NCBI RefSeq assembly: GCF_003049575.1
Contig: NZ_PYWI01000001.1
Coordinates: 460,106 to 524,105 of the forward strand
Length of the DNA stretch: 64,000 bases
DNA from: Lysinibacillus parviboronicapiens
GTDB taxonomy: Bacteria; Bacillota; Bacilli; Bacillales_A; Planococcaceae
Direction: 5' to 3'
Below the pieces are notes generated by a model. The model worked only from the letters and a program-made list of their open reading frames with translations, made no database searches and was not told where the DNA came from. The position numbers were made by a program, and so were the translations under genes. Positions 9,421-16,569 of the stretch are shown here, piece by piece. The first letter of the stretch is position 1, and every line of letters begins with the position of its first letter.

Positions 9421-10188
9421 TTAAAATGGGTGTTGATTTAACCATTGTCCACCATCAAGTGTGACACATTCACCATTCATATAGCGTGACTTATCCGACA
9501 TCATAAATGTTGCTAAGTCGGCCACTTCCTCGGGTGTACCAATTCTACCTAATGGTACAGAATCAATTGTTCGAGCGGCCGCCGCTTCTGACTCCCACAA
9601 TTTATCCGCTCCGCCTGTGCGTTCGATTGGACCTGGAGCAATTGCATTTACACGAATTCCATATTGTTTGCCCCATTCGACCGCTAACGTTCTTGTTACT
9701 GATAATACACCTGCTTTTGCTGCTGCAGAATGGATAACGCCAGCGCCTGCATTCCAAGCATAGGTTGCAACCATATTAAGGATAGAACCTTGACTCTTGT
9801 TTTGAATCCAGTACTTACCAACTGCTGATGAACAATAGAATGTACCATTTAATACGATATCTACTACGGCTTTCCAACCGTTAGGCGTTAAATCCTCTGC
9901 GCGAACAATAAAATTACCCGCGGCATTATTTACAAGTCCATCAATTTTTCCAAATTTTTCAACGGCAAACGCAACCATCGCTTCTGCATGTTCTGGCACT
10001 CGGACATCCATTTGGAATGTTTCAATTGTCGTGCCTGATTCTAATATAAATTCTTTTGCTTCTTTCAAACGCTCTTCATTACGGCCTGTAACAATTACAT
10101 TTGCCCCTTCTGCAACGAATTGCTTCGCCATATACAGCCCCATCCCACTTGAGCCACCTGTAATAAGTATTGTTTTCCCCTGCAACAT
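9421..10188 (-). CDS. fadH: 2,4-dienoyl-CoA reductase (FadH/YkuF type SDR)
   Basis: 255 residues. It has the SDR dinucleotide motif TGGSSGMG, the NNAAGNF motif, and a segment WGKQYGIRVNAIAPGPIERTGG that matches bacillary FadH (YkuF). The usual SDR Tyr-x-x-x-Lys is replaced by a HSAAAKAG arrangement, as in this dienoyl-CoA reductase group. The enzyme reduces 2,4-dienoyl-CoA with NADPH during beta-oxidation of unsaturated fatty acids. The start at 10188 is chosen because GGGGGA precedes it; an in-frame ATG 36 bases upstream has no site. A FadR-like operator sits just upstream. Confidence 0.88.
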   Translation of the reverse strand: MLQGKTILITGGSSGMGLYMAKQFVAEGANVIVTGRNEERLKEAKEFILESGTTIETFQMDVRVPEHAEAMVAFAVEKFGKIDGLVNNAAGNFIVRAEDLTPNGWKAVVDIVLNGTFYCSSAVGKYWIQNKSQGSILNMVATYAWNAGAGVIHSAAAKAGVLSVTRTLAVEWGKQYGIRVNAIAPGPIERTGGADKLWESEAAAARTIDSVPLGRIGTPEEVADLATFMMSDKSRYMNGECVTLDGGQWLNQHPF

Positions 10189-10205
10189 ACTATTTCCCCC
10201 TTTAC

Positions 10206-10225
10206 AAAATGAATAACCATTCATT
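10206..10225. promoter_or_regulatory. FadR-box-like operator before fadH
   Basis: The palindrome AATGAAT-AACC-ATTCATT lies immediately upstream of the fadH ribosome-binding site. The 18 bases at 10206-10223 agree at about 13 of 16 defined positions with the B. subtilis FadR consensus TGAATGANTANTCATTCA as remembered. FadR (YsiA) represses fatty-acid degradation genes until long-chain acyl-CoA is present. Assignment is by eye. Confidence 0.6.
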
Positions 10226-10252
10226 CATAAATTCTACTATATTTTCTCGAAA

Positions 10253-10615
10253 ATGTCATATAAATTCTACAAAGAGAAAACTTCAATTAGTTGGCGTCAT
10301 ACTGACCGCTTGCGGGATAAAATAAAACTTCCTACTCTTCAAACAACGCAATCAATCAAAAAAGCGACTATTCAACGCAACAATCATCAAATAACTCACA
10401 TCTATGCACGTCGAAAAGAAACGATTGATCGTGTATTTGCGATGCGTAAGAAAAACCATGATATACGTTGGACCACCTTACGATGGATTAAAATTGTCGC
10501 TGGCGCTGTTTATTTTTGCTGCCATGTATTTGACGAGGCAGCTAATGGCAACGTCCAAAAATGGCAGAAAATAATTGCTCGTAGCGTACTACTCTTGTTA
10601 ATAGGGGCTATTTGA
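10253..10615 (+). pseudogene. Decayed IS1182-family transposase C-terminal fragment
   Basis: The frame contains IYARRKETIDRVFA followed by KKNHDIRWTTLR, which matches the conserved C-terminal block of IS1182-family DDE transposases (RRKETIERVFADAKEKHGMRWTTLRG). After this the homology continues in the +1 frame as LSLALFIFAAMYLTRQLMA, equivalent to the family's LSMQAMLTFAAMNLKKLAN, so a frameshift is present. The upstream catalytic portion is absent or unrecognisable. This is a dead relic inserted between fadH and the alcohol dehydrogenase operon. Confidence 0.7.
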
Positions 10616-10729
10616 AACTTCTATTTCTGATAAAATTCATATAGCACGTTCAATGATTTTCCGATGTCAGCAGATGTCGCTTCAATTATTTATAGACGAC
10701 ACTAATTAACTGGAGCGCAGGCGGCGACT

Positions 10730-10876
10730 TCTGTGGGAATAGCATGAGCTAAAGGCCCCGCAGGAGCTTAGCGACGAGGAGACTGAAGCCATGCCCGCGA
10801 AAAGCGGTTGCCGGTAACGAAAATAACGGATTCATATAGATACTTATACTTCTATGTTTAAAAGAAAAAGACAGTA
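10730..10876. repeat. Dispersed repeat, copy 1
   Basis: A GC-richer block of about 145 bases is shared with 55733-55873, including 31 identical bases centred on GAGGAGACTGAAGCCATGCC. Within it CTTCTGTGGG can pair with CCCGCAGGAG, so it can fold. Both copies end in TTTAAAAGAAAAAGAC and abut the terminator of a minus-strand gene. It is not coding. Confidence 0.75.
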
Positions 10877-10911
10877 ACCAAAATCATTTTTTGAGTTTGT
10901 CTACTGTCTGA
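10865..10911 (-). terminator. Probable terminator after iron alcohol dehydrogenase
   Basis: On the minus strand a hairpin with GACAGTA/TACTGTC arms is followed by TTTTTCTTTT. It lies just past the alcohol dehydrogenase stop and overlaps the edge of the dispersed repeat. Confidence 0.55.
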
Positions 10912-10937
10912 AAGATATCATCTTTTTTAGGACCTTT

Positions 10938-12122
10938 CTAAAATTCATAATGATAAGCCATTTTATATAGCTCCATTAACTCCTCATATGTTGGCACTTT
11001 CGGATTATTCCCTGGGCTACCACTTGCAATTGCATCCACAGCCATTTTTGGAATAGCCGCATAGTATGCATCGTTTTCTATACCCCATTGCTGTAAATTA
11101 CCAATGTTCATTCTCTTACACAATTCCTTTATCGAAACAATGGCTAAATCGGCAAGTTCTTCTTGTGTTAAATACTTTCCTTCTTTATTAAAAAAATTAC
11201 CAATGTCAGCTAATCGATCTACACAGGCATCTTTTGAGTACTCTAGTACAGCGGGTAGTAACATTGCATTAGAAATTCCATGTGGCACATGGAATAGTGC
11301 CCCGATAGGACGAGACATGCCGTGCACTAAAGCGACAGAAGCATTTGAGAACGATAGGCCTGCTTGCATAGAACCAAGTGACATAGCCTCACGGGCATCA
11401 ATATCATCTCCATGTTCATAAACTTTTAGTATGTTATTGACAATTAACTCCATCGCTGATAACGCAAGTACATTAGAGTAGGGATGTGCTAAGCGTGATA
11501 AATAACTCTCGATTGCATGACTCAGTGCATCGATACCAGTAGCCGCAGTGATTGCTGATGGCGAAGTGATGGTCAAAATAGGATCAACAATTGCAATCGT
11601 TGGCATAAATGCCGGTTGCTTAATCATCATTTTCACTTCATTTGTCGTGTTTGTAATAACAGTTGCATCCGTTGCCTCAGATCCTGTCCCGGCAGTTGTT
11701 GGTATCGCGATATGTGGAATAGGTGTTTTATCAGCGACTTTTTGCATTTTCATGTAGTCCCCAATATAACCACCATTTGTTGCGACCACTGCAATGGCTT
11801 TCGCTGTATCAATGCAGCTTCCACCGCCTAGTGAAATGATGACATCACATTGTTGCGCTTGCAAAACTTCAAGCCCTTCTTTTACAAACGAATCAATTGG
11901 TTCAGTTGTTACCCCTAAATATGAAACTGTTTCCAATCCTTGCATTTTCAATAATAAGTTGCATTGATTGACAAATCCTAAACTATCCATGATGGGATCA
12001 CTAATAATCAATGCTCTCGTCCCTAATTTTTTTGCATGAACCCCTACTTCTTCAAAAGAATCCCGTCCATAAATCATCGTCACTGGAGAATTTACTGTGA
12101 AAATTGTTTTAGTTTGAATCAT
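10938..12122 (-). CDS. Iron-containing alcohol dehydrogenase
   Basis: 394 residues, the normal length for group III alcohol dehydrogenases. It shows the NAD site SLGGGSCIDTAK, TTAGTGSEATDATVIT with metal-ligand aspartate, DALSHAIESY, and the metal-binding histidines of HGMSRPIGALFHVPHG. These enzymes interconvert primary alcohols or hydroxyacids and carbonyl compounds with NAD(P). It follows the 3-hydroxybutyrate dehydrogenase gene by 16 bases, so they form an operon. A hydroxyacid or diol substrate is suggested by the neighbours but cannot be proven from sequence. Confidence 0.9.
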   Translation of the reverse strand: MIQTKTIFTVNSPVTMIYGRDSFEEVGVHAKKLGTRALIISDPIMDSLGFVNQCNLLLKMQGLETVSYLGVTTEPIDSFVKEGLEVLQAQQCDVIISLGGGSCIDTAKAIAVVATNGGYIGDYMKMQKVADKTPIPHIAIPTTAGTGSEATDATVITNTTNEVKMMIKQPAFMPTIAIVDPILTITSPSAITAATGIDALSHAIESYLSRLAHPYSNVLALSAMELIVNNILKVYEHGDDIDAREAMSLGSMQAGLSFSNASVALVHGMSRPIGALFHVPHGISNAMLLPAVLEYSKDACVDRLADIGNFFNKEGKYLTQEELADLAIVSIKELCKRMNIGNLQQWGIENDAYYAAIPKMAVDAIASGSPGNNPKVPTYEELMELYKMAYHYEF

Positions 12123-12138
12123 TCCGTCTCCCCCTTAA

Positions 12139-12900
12139 CTATTGTGCAGTATAGCCGCCATCCAATACAATCGCTTGACCCGTTAGACCTTTTGCCACAT
12201 CACTTGCTAAATAGAGCGCTAGTCCTGTAATTTCAGATACATCTAGCAAGCGCTTTTGTGGAACAAGTGGATAAAGAACTTGTTCAAGTACTTCCTCTAC
12301 CTTGATACCTCTTGTCTTCGCTAAGTCTATAAACTGATTACGTACCAAATCTGTATCAACGTAACCTGGACAAATAGCATTTACCGTAATGCCTTCATTT
12401 GCTACCTCAAGCGCAGCCACTTTTGTTAAACCTATTACCCCATGTTTAGCTGCATTGTATCCTGCCTTACCTGCAAATCCAATAACCCCATTAATGGACG
12501 CCATGTTAATAATACGGCCAAAGTTATTTTTCTTCATATGTGGCAATGCATATTTCATCGTTATAAATGGTGCAGTTAGCATCACTTTTTGCATTAGCTC
12601 AAAAGTATTTGTCGAGAAATCCTCAATGAATGAAACATGTTGGAATCCTGCATTGTTCACTAAAACATCTATTGTCGCGAACTTTTGGATTGTGAAATCT
12701 ATCGCTTCACGAATCGCCCGCTCATCCGTTACATCACAGGTATATGCCGTTAATAAAGGATTTTGTTCAACTGCCGCGATCAAACTTTTTTCATTTATAT
12801 CCGTAATCACTACATTCGCACCTTGTTCAGCAAATGCTTGTGCTAACGAGAGCCCAATTCCACGTGCCGCACCGGTAATAAATACTGTTTTTCCATTCAC
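12139..12900 (-). CDS. 3-hydroxybutyrate dehydrogenase (SDR)
   Basis: 253 residues. It has a TGAARGIG dinucleotide motif, NNAGFQHVS, and catalytic Tyr-Lys in GYNAAKHG. CPGYVDTDLVRNQ with the following insert and the C-terminus LDGGYTAQ are characteristic of D-3-hydroxybutyrate dehydrogenase. It oxidises (R)-3-hydroxybutyrate to acetoacetate with NAD in the cytoplasm. The relic just upstream looks like a GntP-type permease, which often accompanies this enzyme as the hydroxybutyrate importer. The start has a good GGAGGG site. Confidence 0.87.
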   Translation of the reverse strand: MNGKTVFITGAARGIGLSLAQAFAEQGANVVITDINEKSLIAAVEQNPLLTAYTCDVTDERAIREAIDFTIQKFATIDVLVNNAGFQHVSFIEDFSTNTFELMQKVMLTAPFITMKYALPHMKKNNFGRIINMASINGVIGFAGKAGYNAAKHGVIGLTKVAALEVANEGITVNAICPGYVDTDLVRNQFIDLAKTRGIKVEEVLEQVLYPLVPQKRLLDVSEITGLALYLASDVAKGLTGQAIVLDGGYTAQ

Positions 12901-12902
12901 GT

Positions 12903-13195
12903 TATATCCCTCCTACGTACCAAGCAAGAATTGTAGTATTGCAATAATGACGGCCAATGCACCAAATAGTAAATAAGCAGCTTATTATTTTTACAAACAG
13001 AGGTAATCGTTATAGCCCCACGTGGTAAAGAAGCCCAATGTTATCGCAATTATGCGGTGTATACCTACATATCAACATTCATATCAATCCCATGGGGTGC
13101 TAGTAAAGGCATTGCACTCGTTTGACCACCCGATACTAACTCTGTCATAACTAAAGTGCCACCAATTTATAACAACCGAAGCATAGCAAGCCTTT
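12903..13195 (-). pseudogene. Relic of a GntP-family permease (C-terminal part)
   Basis: Read on the minus strand in shifting frames, the segment gives VSGGQTSAMPLLAPHGID, then IHRIIAITLG, then SLPRGAITITSVC, then a hydrophobic tail YYLFGALAVIIAILQFLLGT ending in a stop. These blocks appear in the order and spacing of the GntP-family C-terminus (LHRIAAIASGGLDSLPHNGAVITLL). Stops and at least two frameshifts interrupt them and the N-terminal two-thirds is missing. It directly precedes the 3-hydroxybutyrate dehydrogenase gene. Confidence 0.6.
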
Positions 13196-13196
13196 G

Positions 13197-13235
13197 TAAA
13201 AAAAAGCTGTACTCATTAATCAAGAGTTACAGCTT
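13197..13235 (-). terminator. Terminator after mmsA
   Basis: The hairpin AAGCTGTAACTC / GAGTACAGCTT (with one mismatch) is followed on the minus strand by a run of nine T. It lies 11 bases past the mmsA stop. Confidence 0.85.
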
Positions 13236-13245
13236 CTTCTATTGA

Positions 13246-14766
13246 TTAGTCGTTATTACTTGGGAATGCAAATGTTGATGCTGTGGACACATTACTTGTC
13301 ATCCAGCGTTCTGAAATGGTTTTCGTTTTAGTAAAGAAACGTGCTTGATCTGGACCAAACATATGACCTTCGCCAAAGCGAGACCCTTTAAATCCTGCAA
13401 AGTTGTGATAACCCACTGGTATCGGAATCGGTACATTCACACCAACCATTCCTACATCAATTTCAGTTGTAAATTTACGAGCTGCAAAACCATCATTCGT
13501 AAAGATTGTTACGCCATTTCCAAGTTCATGGTGGTTGATTAATGCAATCGCTTCATCTAAAGAATCGACACGAACAATGTTACGAGCAGGGCCAAATACT
13601 TCTTGTTCATAAATCTCCATACCCGGTTTCACATTATCCAGTAATGTTGGACCTACAAAAAAACCTTTTGATTCTTTAACTATTGCTAAGTCACGACCAT
13701 CACATACGACAGTCGCACCTTCAGACTCTCCGCGTTCGATCGCTGCTAAAATGGCATCTTTGGATTGTTGGGAAATTACTGGGCCAAAATCAGTATCAGG
13801 CTCCGTATATGAACCCACTTTTAATGCAGAAATTTTTTCCTTTAAAATAGCAACAAGACGATTTGCAGTGTCTTGCCCTACAGGCATAATTGTAGAGATG
13901 GCCATACAACGTTGTGAAGCGGCACCGTAAGCCGCTCCAATAAATGCGTTGGCTACTTGTTCTAAATCTGCATCGGGCATTACAACCATATTGTTTTTAC
14001 CACCACCAAGTGCAGTAACACGTTTACCGTATTTTGTTCCTGTTTCATAAATGTATTTAGCAACCGGTGTTGACCCTACAAATGAAATTGCTTGTACTGT
14101 CGGGTTTTCTAATATTTCATTTACTGCATCTTTATCACCATTTACAACTGTCCAAATACCATCTGGTAAGCCAGCTTTTTTCCATAATTCACTGACATAC
14201 AACGAAGTCATTGGTACACGTTCAGATGCTTTTAACACAACAGCGTTCCCCACTGCAATTGCCATACTTGTTTGCGCTAACGGTACCATAATCGGGAAGT
14301 TAAATGGCGAAATGGCCGCTACAACCCCTAGTGGATATTTAGCTGAATAGGCGTTTATTTGACCTCCAATGTTGACAGAATACTCACCTTTAACCAAATG
14401 AGGTACACCGATAGCTAAATCTACAGATTCAAGTCCTCTTGTGATCTCACCTCTTGCATCCTCTACAGTTTTACCGCTTTCTCTACAAATAATTTGTAAT
14501 AATTCATCCATATTGTCAGTGATCAAATTACGAAATTTTATAATAATCTCCGCTCGTTTAGATACTGATGTATCACGCCAATCTGGAAACGCTGACTGTG
14601 CCTTCGCAATGGCTTCACGTGTCTCTTCTACTGTTGCTAAGGGGACTTTTGCGATAACCTCACCTATTGTTGGATTATATACTGAACCGTAACGACCACT
14701 TTTTCCCTTCGTCATTTCACCACCTATAAAATGCGTTAATGTTTTTACTTCTTGTGCTGTTGTCAT
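13246..14766 (-). CDS. mmsA: Methylmalonate-semialdehyde dehydrogenase (CoA-acylating)
   Basis: 506 residues. Aldehyde dehydrogenase fold with FNFPIMVPL, FVGSTPVAKYIY, ALGGGKNNMVVMPDAD and the catalytic cysteine in SQRCMAIS, a context typical of MmsA/IolA. The reaction is methylmalonate semialdehyde (or malonate semialdehyde) plus CoA and NAD to propionyl-CoA (or acetyl-CoA), in valine or inositol breakdown. The start at 14766 follows GGAGG; an in-frame ATG 18 bases upstream overlaps this site. The broken mmsB just upstream implies a former 3-hydroxyisobutyrate route. Confidence 0.92.
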   Translation of the reverse strand: MTTAQEVKTLTHFIGGEMTKGKSGRYGSVYNPTIGEVIAKVPLATVEETREAIAKAQSAFPDWRDTSVSKRAEIIIKFRNLITDNMDELLQIICRESGKTVEDARGEITRGLESVDLAIGVPHLVKGEYSVNIGGQINAYSAKYPLGVVAAISPFNFPIMVPLAQTSMAIAVGNAVVLKASERVPMTSLYVSELWKKAGLPDGIWTVVNGDKDAVNEILENPTVQAISFVGSTPVAKYIYETGTKYGKRVTALGGGKNNMVVMPDADLEQVANAFIGAAYGAASQRCMAISTIMPVGQDTANRLVAILKEKISALKVGSYTEPDTDFGPVISQQSKDAILAAIERGESEGATVVCDGRDLAIVKESKGFFVGPTLLDNVKPGMEIYEQEVFGPARNIVRVDSLDEAIALINHHELGNGVTIFTNDGFAARKFTTEIDVGMVGVNVPIPIPVGYHNFAGFKGSRFGEGHMFGPDQARFFTKTKTISERWMTSNVSTASTFAFPSNND

Positions 14767-14815
14767 AGTTTTTTCCTCCTTCAAAGTTGTTTAATGTAAC
14801 ATTTTCCTTTTAAAC

Positions 14816-15649
14816 TTAAATATGCAGCTGACATATCATTTCTCCATAGCCCTCTATTGAAATATCACTGTAAAGATTCACTAATTGTTCGCCAATACGA
14901 AGTGGGACACCTGCTTCGTCTGCCAAGGTTTTAGCTGATTTCAAATCTTTTAATAAACGATTTGTTGAGAAGTCAGGCTGATAGTTTTCATTTTTCATAT
15001 ATCCAAGTAATTGCGTTCATAAATTCGACTTTGACCATAGCTATTACTTAACACTTCATAAAGCGTATCTGCTGTAATATCCATTGTTTCCCCTAACACG
15101 ATTGTTTCTGCTACTGCCTCTGTATAGAATCCTATCGCGGGTACCAACGCTAGGAGAAGTACCAAGATAATAAATATTTTTACCAACTATTCTGAAAATT
15201 CCAGATCCACTTTGATAATCTTCTCGCTCTCCGCCTACCATTTATTGTTCGCGTTGCACGAGTAGCACCAATGACACTCACACTTACAGGTGCCAAGGTA
15301 GCGTAACCCCAACGATTGCGCTTCTTTATGTAGCAAATCATTTAATTGGGGATTCTCCGTGCTGAAGTCAATCAGATAAAGTTCCTTGTTTCGCATGTTG
15401 TAAAATCACATCTTGTGCTTTGTATACTTGCTCGACTGCTTGTGGGGTCGGCAAGCTTGTCATAATAACATCACTCTGTTTAATGACATCCTGTAAAGTA
15501 GCTAAACCAACTCCATCTTCTGCGATGAATCGGTCTATTGCCTTAGCATTTATGTCGAAACCAAATACCTCATAACCTGCACGTAGGAAATTTATCGACA
15601 TCGGTAATCCCATATTACCTAAGCCGATAAACCCTAATTTCTCTTTCAT
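14816..15649 (-). pseudogene. mmsB: Broken 3-hydroxyisobutyrate dehydrogenase
   Basis: The first 90 codons are intact (GFIGLGNMGLPMSINFLRAG, TSLPTPQAVEQV). The frame then breaks, but pieces of the family continue to the end: STENPQLNDLLHKEAQSLGL, an IGFYTEAVAETIVLGETMDI block, LSNSYGQSRIYERNY and MKNENYQPDFSTNRLLKDLK. At least three frameshifts separate them. The glycine-rich substrate segment in the middle is scrambled and the end reads ICQLHI instead of an intact C-terminus. The normal enzyme converts 3-hydroxyisobutyrate to methylmalonate semialdehyde, the substrate of the adjacent MmsA. Confidence 0.88.
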
Positions 15650-15734
15650 TCGATATCCCCCCGTTTCTTAAAAATTCACAAATAAAGCTGAATGATACAC
15701 TAGCCAACTTCATTTTTTTGTCGTAACATCAATA

Positions 15735-15806
15735 ACGAGATAAATTAGGCGACTACGGTCATTGACTGCGGTCATTTAAATCATAATCAAACGCAATCTA
15801 TCTCGT
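15735..15806. promoter_or_regulatory. Candidate operator region between mmsB relic and tetR
   Basis: Two tandem 13-base repeats (GACTACGGTCATT at 15751 and GACTGCGGTCATT at 15764, 12 of 13 identical) are framed by the inverted arms ACGAGATA (15735) and TATCTCGT (15799). The arrangement lies in the divergent promoter region of a TetR gene, where the regulator usually binds. No experimental consensus is known to me. Confidence 0.4.
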
Positions 15807-15883
15807 CAATTAAAATTTTTTTATTTTCTGAAAAAATAGAATTAAAATTATTAGAGTATATCTATATTTGGAGGAAAAGGAGT

Positions 15884-16510
15884 ATGAATTCATTAACGAC
15901 TCGCCAAAAGAAGGCATTAGAGACTCGAGAAAAATTACTAAAAACATCGCTAGATTTATTTAATAAACATGGATTTGAGCATGTGTCAGTCGAACAGATT
16001 ACCAAGGCATGTAATGTCTCAAAAGGGACATTCTATACACATTTCCCTTCTAAATACGATGTTATTTTAGAAAAATTTAAAGAGCTCGACAATTTTTATA
16101 GCACCGTGGAGAAAAGTATTGATGGCAATATGCCGGCAAGTGAAAAAATACTATTGCTTTACAGAGAACAAATGCTGTATTTAACAAACATCGTTGGCAA
16201 GGATTTATTGCGTACTGTATATACGGCTGCAATGACCAATCAAGTGGAAAAAGATCATTATTTAATTAGCCCCCAGCGTAAAATTTTCCAAATCCTTAAT
16301 ACATATATTGAGGAAGGAATTAAACTAGGAGAGTTTCGTAAAGATTTACAAGCAACACAAATGCAAACCATTATCAAACGTTGTATGCGAGCAAATGTGT
16401 ATGATTGGTTAATTCATAATGAAGATTTTGATTTAGTAGCAGAGATGGCACACTTTACAGCAGTTGTATTAAATGGCATGAAAGTTGAAGCAACAGACGA
16501 AGTAACATGA
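15884..16510 (+). CDS. TetR/AcrR family transcriptional regulator
   Basis: 208 residues. The N-terminal helix-turn-helix covers about residues 10-55, with FNKHGFEHVSVEQITKACNVSKGTFYTHFPSK, a classic TetR motif. The C-terminal ligand-binding part is not diagnostic. It is transcribed away from the mmsB/mmsA cluster across about 230 bases holding direct and inverted repeats, so it probably represses that cluster and perhaps itself. The start is fixed by GGAGGAAAAGG. Confidence 0.9.
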   Translation: MNSLTTRQKKALETREKLLKTSLDLFNKHGFEHVSVEQITKACNVSKGTFYTHFPSKYDVILEKFKELDNFYSTVEKSIDGNMPASEKILLLYREQMLYLTNIVGKDLLRTVYTAAMTNQVEKDHYLISPQRKIFQILNTYIEEGIKLGEFRKDLQATQMQTIIKRCMRANVYDWLIHNEDFDLVAEMAHFTAVVLNGMKVEATDEVT

Positions 16511-16514
16511 AAAC

Positions 16515-16558
16515 AACAGTAGCACTCCTCCCATGCTGTTTGGTGAAGTGCTACTGTT
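16515..16558. terminator. Bidirectional terminator between tetR and GGDEF/EAL gene
   Basis: A perfect 12-base stem (AACAGTAGCACT with AGTGCTACTGTT, loop about 20 bases) lies between two convergent genes. Confidence 0.75.
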
Positions 16559-16569
16559 ATTTATGTGTA

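Noticed and set aside
12389..12976. Plus-strand open frame of 195 codons
   Set aside because: It is antisense to the 3-hydroxybutyrate dehydrogenase gene and has serine/isoleucine-rich shadow composition.
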